A stretch of DNA of 16,785 nt. It comes from Candidatus Syntropharchaeum sp. GTDB lineage: Archaea; Halobacteriota; Syntropharchaeia; Alkanophagales; Methanospirareceae. The notes beneath the pieces were generated by a model that ran no database searches, was not told the DNA's origin, and saw nothing but the letters and a program-made list of their open reading frames with translations. The translations under genes were made by a program, and so were the position numbers. Numbering within the stretch: the first letter of the stretch is position 1; every line of letters begins with the position of its first letter. Positions 6,268 through 12,890 of this stretch are shown piece by piece. The stretch lies in assembly GCA_016782355.1 (NCBI GenBank), contig JADHYP010000009.1:1-16785 (forward strand), in the 5' to 3' direction.

Positions 6268-7725
6268 ATGAAAAATGATGACTTAACTGCAATAGAAGTC
6301 GCAGAGGGTATAAAAAGTGGAACCATATCGTGTGAGGAATTAATATTAAAAATCTACGAGAGAATAGAAAGAAGTGAATTAAATGCTTTTATTACTTTGA
6401 GCAAAGAGAACGCAGTTGAACAAGCGATAGAAGTGGATAAGAAAAGGAATGAAGAGGAATACGTGCGTAAAAAGCTGCTTGGCGTGCCCATCGCCATTAA
6501 GGATAGCATATCTACAAAGGGGCTTCAAACCACGTGTGCATCCGAAATTCTTTCGGGTTATATTCCACCTTACGATGCTACGGTAATAGAGGCGTTAAAG
6601 CGAGAAGGAGCGATAATTATAGGGAAAACGAACATGGACGAGTTCTGCATGGGGACTTCCACGGAAACGAGCTATTATGGACCTACGATAAACCCACATG
6701 ACCTCAGCAGGGTGCCAGGAGGGTCTTCAGGCGGTAGTGCCGCGGCAATATCGGCAGGCGAAACGGTTCTCGCTCTTGGCTCCGATACCGGTGGCTCTAT
6801 CCGATGCCCTGCTTCTTTCTGCGGCGTGGTTGGACTGAAGCCAACTTACGGGCTTGTATCGCGATATGGACTCATTGCGTATGCTAATTCGCTTGAACAG
6901 ATAGGACCAATGGCGTCTAACGTAACAGATACTGCGCTGCTCTTAGAAGTGATAGCGGCGAAGGATGAAAGGGACAGCACGCAGGTAAAGATAAAGAATA
7001 ATGCTGCAACGAACTACTGCGCTTCTTCGCTGCTAAACGTGAATGAAGACGCAGATAAAGAGGTCAAGGGCATGAAGATAGGAGTTCCAAAGGAGTTCAT
7101 CGAAGGTGTTTCGCCAGAAGTTGAAAAATCCGTGTGGAACGCAGTGCACAAATTCGAGGATTCCGGTGCCGAATATGAGCTGATAAGCATGCGAGACCTG
7201 AAATATGCACTTGCCGCGTATTACATCATTGCAATGTCCGAAGCATCGTCAAATCTTGCGCGGTTTGATGGGCTCCGATACGGGCTTCGGAGTGGAAAGG
7301 ACGAGGATTGGCATACTACGTTTTCGAGGATACGCGGTGAGGGATTCGGAGACGAAGTGAAAAGGAGGATCATTCTCGGCACTTACGCGCTCTCCGCGGG
7401 CTATTACGGTAGATATTATTTGAAAGCGTTAAAAGTGCGCACGCTGATAAAAAACGAATTTGCGGCTGCGTTGAAAAAACGTGATATATTAGCGATGCCA
7501 ACAATGCCTTTTGTCGCTTTTAAGCTCGGAGAAAAGATAAAAGACCCTCTCTCTTTGTATCTCGCGGATGTTAACACTGTGCCCGTTAACCTGGCGGGTG
7601 TTCCTTCTATATCTATTCCGTGTGGGGTTTCATACGGATTGCCAATAGGCTTACAGCTTGTTAGCGGGCATTTTGAAGAGGATAAGATATTGAGAGCGGC
7701 TTTGTGTTTCGATAACGCCCGCTAA
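6268..7725 (+). CDS. gatA: Aspartyl/glutamyl-tRNA amidotransferase subunit A
   Basis: This 485-residue protein is an amidase-signature enzyme. The Ser-cisSer-Lys triad is visible: Lys78 in GVPIAIKDS, Ser153 in PGGSSGGSAAA and nucleophile Ser177 in SDTGGSIRCPAS. The LKPTYGLVSRYGL segment (191-203) and the C-terminal VPVNLAGVPSISIPCG region are characteristic of GatA as opposed to general amidases. GatA releases ammonia from glutamine for transamidation of misacylated tRNA with GatB and GatC. Neither partner is adjacent; the upstream gene is divergent tes and the downstream gene is convergent. There is no Shine-Dalgarno, and the TATA box is about 30 bases upstream, consistent with a leaderless mRNA. 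A polar insert of about 25 residues (near 240-263, containing NNAATNYCASS) is longer than the usual loop there. Size is normal. Confidence 0.96.
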   Translation: MKNDDLTAIEVAEGIKSGTISCEELILKIYERIERSELNAFITLSKENAVEQAIEVDKKRNEEEYVRKKLLGVPIAIKDSISTKGLQTTCASEILSGYIPPYDATVIEALKREGAIIIGKTNMDEFCMGTSTETSYYGPTINPHDLSRVPGGSSGGSAAAISAGETVLALGSDTGGSIRCPASFCGVVGLKPTYGLVSRYGLIAYANSLEQIGPMASNVTDTALLLEVIAAKDERDSTQVKIKNNAATNYCASSLLNVNEDADKEVKGMKIGVPKEFIEGVSPEVEKSVWNAVHKFEDSGAEYELISMRDLKYALAAYYIIAMSEASSNLARFDGLRYGLRSGKDEDWHTTFSRIRGEGFGDEVKRRIILGTYALSAGYYGRYYLKALKVRTLIKNEFAAALKKRDILAMPTMPFVAFKLGEKIKDPLSLYLADVNTVPVNLAGVPSISIPCGVSYGLPIGLQLVSGHFEEDKILRAALCFDNAR

Positions 7726-7758
7726 TCGTTTAGAGTCGTAAGATGGTTGGGATAGATA

Positions 7759-8031
7759 TTATCTCTTCGCCCTTAATCTTTCGACTTCCTCTCTATCTTC
7801 TATCTTCAACACGAAAGTCCCATGACATGGCTTCACATACGGAAATATTACATGGTCGTTTTCTACCCCTATCACAATCGGCGGAATACCAATCAAATAA
7901 ACGTCGAACAATTTATATCCCGGTTCGACCTCGTGAACGTCTTTGAAGTTTCTCCTTATAAATTCCCGCCCTTCCTTAAACGAGATGTCCGACAATAAAA
8001 TCTCGTAGTCCATCAATTCGATACAGCCCAT
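7759..8031 (-). CDS. DUF1894-family protein (methanogen-associated)
   Basis: The start is ATG at 8029-8031, preceded by a perfect GGAGGTGA six bases upstream; a longer reading from 8121 would add a low-quality N-terminus. The 90-residue product begins MGCIELMDYEILLSD and contains EPGYKLFDVYLIGIPP and IFPYVKPCHGTFVLKI. I recall this pattern as DUF1894, a small family found in methanogens, usually beside DUF1890. It has no transmembrane segment; Cys3 and Cys83 are the only cysteines. Its start overlaps the DUF1890 stop by 19 bases, so translation is coupled. The function is unknown; the family distribution suggests a role tied to methane metabolism. It faces gatA convergently with a 33-base gap and no clear terminator. 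Confidence 0.82.
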   Translation of the reverse strand: MGCIELMDYEILLSDISFKEGREFIRRNFKDVHEVEPGYKLFDVYLIGIPPIVIGVENDHVIFPYVKPCHGTFVLKIEDREEVERLRAKR

Positions 8032-8489
8032 CTCTTCACCTCCCTTATCCTTGCATCTATCTTTTTCTTCAGCGGAATTGGATTGTGAACGGATTTGGCA
8101 ACGAGCTTCTCGCAGTTGCAATCAATTTGCCCGGCGAGGGATTCGGCATCGTGACCGAAAATGATTGCGAATAGTTTTGCTTTTGACATGCTCTGGATAG
8201 TAGCGAGATAAGATATCCCGGCATCGTTGTGCACGAAGACGAAGCAAAAATCGAACTCCATCCTCTTTTCAGCGAGAGATTCTATGCTTTTATCTATGTT
8301 CATCATCTTCTCCGCATTTACGTAATGCCCTTCCGTGTCCGAGACTTTTAGAAGCTCGAGAGCAGCATCCGTTCCTGCAACGAGTACATCCATTCCAGCA
8401 TTTTTTAGCCTGCTTGCAAGGTATAGTGCAATACACGTCTGAACTGGCACTTCCGGGCATCCCAAAAGGAGCAGTGCTTTTTTATTCAT
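8013..8489 (-). CDS. DUF1890-family protein, DsrE-like fold (methanogen-associated)
   Basis: This 158-residue protein begins MNKKALLLLGCPEVPVQT and continues with an IALYLASRLKNAGMDVLVAG segment. This Rossmann-like layout resembles DsrE/DUF1890 proteins of methanogens. Cys11 sits in the first loop, and a C-terminal IDCNCEKLVAKSVHNP motif has two conserved-looking cysteines (near 123 and 125). The fold and cysteines would fit a redox or sulfur-handling role, but this is not established. Its ATG overlaps the upstream stop by eight bases (ATGAATAA), and it overlaps DUF1894 downstream, so three genes are tightly coupled. The DUF1890-DUF1894 order is, as I recall it, the one found in methanogens. 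Confidence 0.82.
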   Translation of the reverse strand: MNKKALLLLGCPEVPVQTCIALYLASRLKNAGMDVLVAGTDAALELLKVSDTEGHYVNAEKMMNIDKSIESLAEKRMEFDFCFVFVHNDAGISYLATIQSMSKAKLFAIIFGHDAESLAGQIDCNCEKLVAKSVHNPIPLKKKIDARIREVKRWAVSN

Positions 8490-9123
8490 CTACTTTTCTC
8501 CTCACTTCCTCCTCCAGGTCAAAGCCTTTAAATACCGAAAGCCTCTTCAGATACCACGAACAAGGTGCTTTCTTCTCCTTTAACTCCGATTCCGCAATGT
8601 TTACCCGTATTAACGTAAATTCCAAGCCCTTTTCCGCCCCCCCTTCCCTCTTTACCAACATATCAAAACTCTCATATCGTTTAGATGCGATAAGAAGCAT
8701 AAAATAATGCTTGTAGTTATGAAGTTCCCACTCCTCCACTTCTATATCCAATCGAGAGAACTCCGCAGGATGCGTTAAACGAAGTTCCTCGGGATACACC
8801 ACGGGTTCATAATTTATCCTCGTCTTGAGAAAACCACCAGTGTCCCTCGCCATCACCTCGTATTTTTTCACGATGCCTTCATGCACGATAAGCGCGGAAT
8901 AAAAAGGCTTATTGTCCGCAGAGCCTCTAAAATTCGATACTACCTCAAAAGGTATCGTATCTCTTGTTATGAGCCCTGTGTCAGTAAAAATTTTATGAAG
9001 CGTATCCGGGCTTTCTTCAACTGTTATCTCTATTTCCACCACTATTGTATATAGAGGGCGAAGAGAAGAGCCGTAGTTCTTCAGTTCCTTTAGTCTTATG
9101 CTCTTTTGTTTGGTTTCAAGCAT
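8482..9123 (-). CDS. Unrecognised 213-residue protein heading the DUF1890-DUF1894 operon
   Basis: The ATG at 9121-9123 is close behind TATA-like sequences, so the mRNA is probably leaderless or nearly so. The product is soluble with alternating beta-strand-like segments (YTIVVEIEITVEES, PFYSALIVHEGIVKKYEV, LDIEVEEWELHNYKHYFMLL) and a charged helical end. There is no signal peptide, membrane segment or classic metal motif. The only cysteine is in KKAPCSWYLKRL near 186. I do not recognise the family. Its eight-base overlap with DUF1890 argues that the three products act together. Codon use and base composition look like those of the neighbouring genes. Confidence 0.75.
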   Translation of the reverse strand: MLETKQKSIRLKELKNYGSSLRPLYTIVVEIEITVEESPDTLHKIFTDTGLITRDTIPFEVVSNFRGSADNKPFYSALIVHEGIVKKYEVMARDTGGFLKTRINYEPVVYPEELRLTHPAEFSRLDIEVEEWELHNYKHYFMLLIASKRYESFDMLVKREGGAEKGLEFTLIRVNIAESELKEKKAPCSWYLKRLSVFKGFDLEEEVRRKVDE

Positions 9124-9135
9124 TTTTTCTCTCGT

Positions 9136-9176
9136 CGGTTTTATAAATTATGGGGTTTTTAGCTTTTAAAAATCGT
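9136..9176 (-). promoter_or_regulatory. TATA-like promoter elements for the DUF1890 operon
   Basis: On the minus strand, CGATTTTTAAAAGC (about 9163-9175) and CATAATTTATAAAACC (about 9137-9152) are both TATA-like. The first would start transcription near 9141, with an 18-base leader. The second would start almost at the ATG (9123). No Shine-Dalgarno precedes the gene, so a short or absent leader is expected. Confidence 0.4.
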
Positions 9177-9296
9177 GAAGAAGCAAAGCGGAATAATTGT
9201 TGGAAACGCTTGATTATGGATTGTAAAGAGAGGAGAAATGAGTGGTGGAATAGAACAATGGTTGAATTAAACAAAGTTGGAGCACAAGTAGTTTAG
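9150..9296 (+). CDS. 48-residue Trp-rich small ORF, uncertain
   Basis: ATG at 9150-9152 opens a 48-codon frame ending in TAG at 9294-9296. The product is basic and tryptophan-rich, with segments such as KRNNCWKRLIMDCKERRNEWW and then NRTMVELNKVGAQVV, which looks like a real amphipathic protein segment. The ATG lies directly downstream of a TATA-like sequence, too close for normal initiation, and has no Shine-Dalgarno. It may be a small gene or the preserved C-terminal end of a decayed gene. The rest of the 9124-9412 gap holds only promoter sequences for its flanking genes. I assign no function. Confidence 0.25.
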   Translation: MGFLAFKNREEAKRNNCWKRLIMDCKERRNEWWNRTMVELNKVGAQVV

Positions 9297-9353
9297 TGAC
9301 CCTTTTGCATTTATGTATTTAATTTAGTTATGGCTTTCTAATTTACCCCACCG

Positions 9354-9404
9354 AAATATTTAAATAAGGAAAAATTTTTATATATGCAATCGAAATTAGA
9401 AGGT
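9354..9404 (+). promoter_or_regulatory. Promoter and ribosome binding site of the GerW-like gene
   Basis: AAATATTTAAATAAGG (about 9354-9369) is a good TATA box; initiation would fall near 9387. A second TATA-like TTTTTATATATG lies at 9375-9386. AAGGTGA (about 9400-9406) is a Shine-Dalgarno site seven bases before the ATG at 9413. Confidence 0.55.
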
Positions 9405-9412
9405 GAGAAAAA

Positions 9413-9805
9413 ATGAGTGAAGAGCCAAAAGAGGTTATAAAAAGTATATGGGAAGAGCTTCGGAAGACGATTACGGTCGAAACAGCAATCGGGAAGCCCA
9501 TAGAGATAGAGGATAAGACCCTGATCCCCATCTTCGGGGTCGGCTTCGGCGCTGGTGGAGGCGGCGGCAAGGGTAAAGAGAAGGAGGGACAGGGATATGG
9601 TTTCGGTGGCGGCGGTGGAATAAGTCCGGTAGCGCTCGTGGTGGTGTTCAAGGGCATACCCGGACCAGAGGGGATGAAGGTGCTCTCGCTGAAACCGTCT
9701 GGCGCAATAGAGAGGATTGTCGGAGAAGCCTTGCCGATGGTGATGGAGAAAATCAAAGAGATGAAAGAGGAGAAAGAGGGAAAAAAAGCCGAAGAAAAAA
9801 CATAA
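9413..9805 (+). CDS. GerW/YtfJ-family protein
   Basis: This 130-residue protein matches the GerW (YtfJ) family, known from spore-forming Bacillus but also found in archaea. An N-terminal helix (EEVIKSIWEELRKT-like) is followed by VETAIGKPIEIEDKTLIPIFGVGFGAG, a long glycine-rich stretch (about 46-67), then GISPVALVVVFKG and VLSLKP. A charged Glu/Lys tail ends the protein. The order of helix, V-G-x-P-I strand, Gly-rich segment and ISP.A..V strand is the family pattern. It is cytoplasmic, with no signal peptide. The role in archaea is unknown; in Bacillus the family is needed for germination. The start is supported by AAGGTGA upstream. A strong hairpin with a T-run follows, so it is probably monocistronic, although the next gene is its usual partner type. 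Confidence 0.85.
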   Translation: MSEEPKEVIKSIWEELRKTITVETAIGKPIEIEDKTLIPIFGVGFGAGGGGGKGKEKEGQGYGFGGGGGISPVALVVVFKGIPGPEGMKVLSLKPSGAIERIVGEALPMVMEKIKEMKEEKEGKKAEEKT

Positions 9806-9825
9806 TATTTGTAGAACGTCTATAT

Positions 9826-9865
9826 GGAGAGCTTTTAGAGAAGCTCTCCTCTCAGTTTATTTTTT
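9826..9865 (+). terminator. Hairpin terminator after the GerW-like gene
   Basis: GGAGAGCTT at 9826-9834 pairs perfectly with AAGCTCTCC at 9841-9849 around a six-base loop. A T-rich tract ending in a run of T follows (9857-9865). It sits 21 bases after the stop codon. Confidence 0.75.
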
Positions 9866-9882
9866 GAAAAACGTAGATTCAC

Positions 9883-9893
9883 CTAAATTTTAA
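9883..9893 (+). promoter_or_regulatory. Probable TATA box of the DUF2953 gene
   Basis: CCTAAATTTTAAG at about 9882-9894 is TATA-like, and initiation 25 bases downstream would fall at about 9914, next to the ATG at 9918. No Shine-Dalgarno site is visible, which fits a leaderless transcript. Confidence 0.4.
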
Positions 9894-9917
9894 GAAGTAT
9901 TAAAAACGTAAAATACG

Positions 9918-10529
9918 ATGGACATGATACTGATTCTATTGATTGTTTTAGCGATCATAGTAGTCTTAATAGTAGCTGCGCTTCTAATACCCGTTGACAT
10001 CTCGCTTAGGCTCTTTAAGGAAGGACCTCTGGCACAAGTACGGATGTCCTTTGGGTTCTTAATGGGCACTGCTTCGGGACGCATGGACTTTAGCCACGAG
10101 AAGCAGGAATTTCAATTACGAGTCATGGGCGTCACCCTTCTCAGGAGAGACCTTGAGGGGAGGAAGGAGGAGGAGGAGGAGCAGAAGAAGCCCACTGATT
10201 GGAAGAGAATCGTAGGGAACGCAAACGAACTCTATGATGCTGGGAAGGAATTGGCTGGAGCACTCACCAAATGCCTATCCATAAAGAGATTAGGAGGCAA
10301 AGTGAAGGTGGGGCTATCTGACCCATCCCAGACAGGCATGCTGATTGGTTTTCTATATGCAGGCAGCGGTATAGCGAAGGCATTCCTGCCTGAAACACAG
10401 CTCGAAATTGAACCCTCATTTGAGGAGGAGCAGATGGACGCGGATATAGGAATAGGGCTTAGCCTACCTCTATTTAAGATTGTTATTCCAGTTATCCGTT
10501 TCTTCCGTAGGACAAAGAAGGTTTTTTGA
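9918..10529 (+). CDS. DUF2953 (YtfI-like) membrane-anchored protein
   Basis: The 203-residue protein opens with one hydrophobic helix (about 4-27, ILILLIVLAIIVVLIVAALL), then PVDISLRL and a beta-rich region. A very acidic EEEEEQKKP stretch (near 84-92) follows, then a helical part with KECLSIKRL-like and VKVGLSDPSQTGMLIGFLYA sequences. The VGLSDPSQTG.L.G motif is diagnostic of DUF2953, the family of Bacillus YtfI, which is encoded beside ytfJ. Here it likewise follows a GerW-like gene, so the two probably cooperate at the membrane. The function is not known. An ATG two codons in (9924) is an alternative start. The gene ends just before inverted repeat copy 3 and faces atpI convergently. Confidence 0.82.
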   Translation: MDMILILLIVLAIIVVLIVAALLIPVDISLRLFKEGPLAQVRMSFGFLMGTASGRMDFSHEKQEFQLRVMGVTLLRRDLEGRKEEEEEQKKPTDWKRIVGNANELYDAGKELAGALTKCLSIKRLGGKVKVGLSDPSQTGMLIGFLYAGSGIAKAFLPETQLEIEPSFEEEQMDADIGIGLSLPLFKIVIPVIRFFRRTKKVF

Positions 10530-10530
10530 G

Positions 10531-10612
10531 TATATCAAAAATTCCAATGTCCAATCCAAAACCAGAAAAAGGTTCTTTAGTTTTTGGATTTTGAAATTGG
10601 GATTTGGGATTT
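10531..10612. repeat. AT-rich imperfect inverted repeat (copy 3)
   Basis: The left part (10536-10563, with AAAATTCCAATG and CCAATCCAAAACC) and the right part (10581-10611, TTTTTGGATTTTGAAATTGG and GATTTGGGATTT) are imperfect reverse complements around a 17-base centre. TTTGGATTTTGAA at 10583-10595 is identical to part of copy 1. It lies between two convergent genes and could act as a terminator for both. Confidence 0.55.
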
Positions 10613-10616
10613 ACTA

Positions 10617-12755
10617 TTAATACGTATAAGTTCTGCGGAACTTAAACGGCGAGAATTCAACCCCGCCGCCCTCATAAAATTTCGTGAACCACTCGTAGAA
10701 ATGCAGCCTGATGGTGTGGATACCAGCCATTATCGCCTCGAGCACTATAACAAGCGCAGTTCCAGCTAAGAACACCACAGCCGCCACTCCTATGTTTATC
10801 TTCAAGCACATGAAAGTCAAAAGAATGAACACCTCGATTAACGCCGCGTGACATAATGCTAAAGCGAGAATCCTGCCATAAGAAACGATATTCGCAAGAA
10901 ATCTGAAGAAATTCTCCAGCAGTGCATCTATCACGCCATCTATAAGAATGATGAGGTAGTCCATGATTGCCCTCTTTTCTCCATTACTATTACTATGACC
11001 GCTGTGTTCACGCCCCTCGCCATGTCTCAACTCAGAAACTATCTTGAGAACGAACAACGAAATTATAGGGAGCAGAACGAAAATAGTAACATTTCTTAGC
11101 AGCACCGGGAAATTATTTTCTTTAAGTTCTACAAAGAAAAAACCGAAAAGGAGGAGCAAGAAATAAAGAGCGCCGAACAAACACCAGATTTTTACAAACC
11201 CGCTTATTACTTCAAGGACGTTTCTATTAGAGAAATGGTTTATCACATTGAGAAATAAGCCAAGCCCCATGTGCATTACGCCTATCACCATAGTCACTAC
11301 GAACATGAACTCTACATTCGGGATGGGCTCGAACCACAAAGGTTTGAAGACAAGCCAGTCCGGAATGTGCATACCCATGGAATCCGCAATCAAATGCGAT
11401 GCGTATTCACTGAACCCGAAGAACTCGCCGAATAACGCGCCTCCAACTACCGAACAAAGCCCGCATAACGTTATAATCACGCCCATTTCACGCATTCCTT
11501 TTCCCAAACCCTTAAATGCGAACATCAATGCCAGACCGAGCAAAAGCAATAAAAAACCATGCCCCATATCAGGGAACATAAGACCAAAAAGAACTGGAAA
11601 TATTATAGCGGTAATCAGCGTTGGGTCTGTGTCCTTGTATAACGGATGCCCATACATCTTAACTACGGATTCAAAAGGCTTTATTATTCGTGGATTATTC
11701 AATAAAGAAGGCACTCGCACGTCCTCTCGCTTTGGCTCCCGCACCTCAACCACGGAAAATCCACACGTCTCTTCGCTTATCCCCTCTATTACGGTCTCAA
11801 CCTCTTCTTCAGGTGCCCATCCTTCGATAACCCGCACACGTTCACTCGTACCGAACAGAATCTTAGCCTTTGCCTTGCTTTCCTCTATTTGCACAAGCTC
11901 TTGCATCACGAGCAAGTCCTTAAACTTTTCTTTCCTTATTTCTGCTATTTCACGCCCCTTCTCTTTTAGCTCGTTCTCAAGCCTCTTAATTCTTGTCCCT
12001 ACTTCCACTATTGCGTCCTTTGTCCTCTCGGGAATCTCTCCCGGGGGTCGCTGCCAGGGTTCAAAGTCCAACCGCATCAACGCCCTCTCCACTTCTTCCT
12101 TATCCTTCTTTAAGGTTACAATCACCGCAAAAGCAAAAGAGTAATCCTCTTCTTCTCCCGGTATCTCCTTCGACACAACGAGGTGATTTTCACCAGTTTC
12201 CTCTTCGAGGATTCTTCTCAGCTCTTCTACATTCCTGCCCGGCAACTTACCCGCGTGCACCGAAATAAATTCCTTCTCACCTACGAAATCCAAATCAACG
12301 CCAAATTCTTCCAATAGCTTCAATACCTCTGATAGTTCCTTAGTATTTGATAATTCTTCCGTTAATCTCTCATTCGCACCTAATAACGTGGTTGCAGTCT
12401 TCTCTAATCCACTAAACTCCTTTTCTATCTCTTCCAACCTTATCTCCTCTACGCGTATCTTCCCCCCTTCTTCCGCTACCCGCTCTTTGAACAGCGTCTC
12501 CTTCAAGCTCTTTTTTCCCGCTGCTTGCGGTTGTAACAGCGCTATCAAGTTATCTATCCTCGTCAGGAGTTCAGAGGTTTTTATTAATACCGCATCAGCC
12601 TTTGAAGGTTCTATTAGTCCTTCCCACTCCTCTAAGAATTCCTTTATATCCGTAAGATGGACGGAACCCAAAGCTTCAATTCTTTTGATTACACCGTCAA
12701 CATGGTCATCCAGGGTGACAATTCTCAGTTCCCTCATCTCCACCGGCTTCAGCAT
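10617..12755 (-). CDS. atpI: A-type (V-type) ATP synthase subunit I
   Basis: This 712-residue protein is the a-subunit homologue of the archaeal ATP synthase stator and ion channel. The N-terminal half (1-365) is soluble, with long coiled coils (about 105-150 and 245-295) and the VIEGWAPEEE segment (309-318) typical of the family. The C-terminal half has about eight membrane helices, starting near 380. The essential channel arginine is visible as Arg628 in SYGRILALALCHA. The end, GGGVEFSPFKFRRTYTY, is characteristic. A His/Ser/Asn/Gly-rich loop (about 577-596) lies between membrane helices. The other ATPase genes are not adjacent: the flanks are a divergent FrhB gene and a repeat, so this copy stands alone. 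ATG at 12753-12755 lacks a Shine-Dalgarno. Confidence 0.95.
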   Translation of the reverse strand: MLKPVEMRELRIVTLDDHVDGVIKRIEALGSVHLTDIKEFLEEWEGLIEPSKADAVLIKTSELLTRIDNLIALLQPQAAGKKSLKETLFKERVAEEGGKIRVEEIRLEEIEKEFSGLEKTATTLLGANERLTEELSNTKELSEVLKLLEEFGVDLDFVGEKEFISVHAGKLPGRNVEELRRILEEETGENHLVVSKEIPGEEEDYSFAFAVIVTLKKDKEEVERALMRLDFEPWQRPPGEIPERTKDAIVEVGTRIKRLENELKEKGREIAEIRKEKFKDLLVMQELVQIEESKAKAKILFGTSERVRVIEGWAPEEEVETVIEGISEETCGFSVVEVREPKREDVRVPSLLNNPRIIKPFESVVKMYGHPLYKDTDPTLITAIIFPVLFGLMFPDMGHGFLLLLLGLALMFAFKGLGKGMREMGVIITLCGLCSVVGGALFGEFFGFSEYASHLIADSMGMHIPDWLVFKPLWFEPIPNVEFMFVVTMVIGVMHMGLGLFLNVINHFSNRNVLEVISGFVKIWCLFGALYFLLLLFGFFFVELKENNFPVLLRNVTIFVLLPIISLFVLKIVSELRHGEGREHSGHSNSNGEKRAIMDYLIILIDGVIDALLENFFRFLANIVSYGRILALALCHAALIEVFILLTFMCLKINIGVAAVVFLAGTALVIVLEAIMAGIHTIRLHFYEWFTKFYEGGGVEFSPFKFRRTYTY

Positions 12756-12808
12756 CGTATCCGTAACTTATACTATATCTATGCCTATACCGAACAAATT
12801 TTTTTTCG

Positions 12809-12818
12809 CTTTAAAAGG
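12809..12818. promoter_or_regulatory. Shared TATA element between atpI and the FrhB-family gene
   Basis: CTTTAAAAGG on the plus strand reads AACCTTTTAAAGCG on the minus strand. The first gives initiation near 12840 and a 50-base leader for the FrhB gene. The second gives initiation near 12787 and a roughly 30-base leader for atpI. The ACCTTT beginning is shared with the trx and tes promoters. Confidence 0.5.
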
Positions 12819-12890
12819 TTTTTGGAATTTTTATTTTATATGTCAAAACGTGGTTATGGTATCAACGGAACAAAACAAGGAGTAGAAGAA

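Noticed and set aside
8032..8121. Longer N-terminus for the DUF1894 protein
   Set aside because: It would overlap DUF1890 by over 100 bases; the GGAGGTGA before ATG 8031 and the family start MGCIE support the shorter form.
11248..12144. 298-codon plus-strand frame opposite the ATPase subunit I gene
   Set aside because: It is antisense to a clearly conserved coding region, its translation is Ser/Pro/Thr-rich low-complexity sequence, and it has no promoter or ribosome site.
12657..12890. Long upstream extension of the FrhB-family gene to 12657
   Set aside because: It would overlap the 5' end of atpI by about 100 bases and cross the shared promoter; the extra residues resemble nothing, while ATG 12891 has AAGGAG at good spacing.
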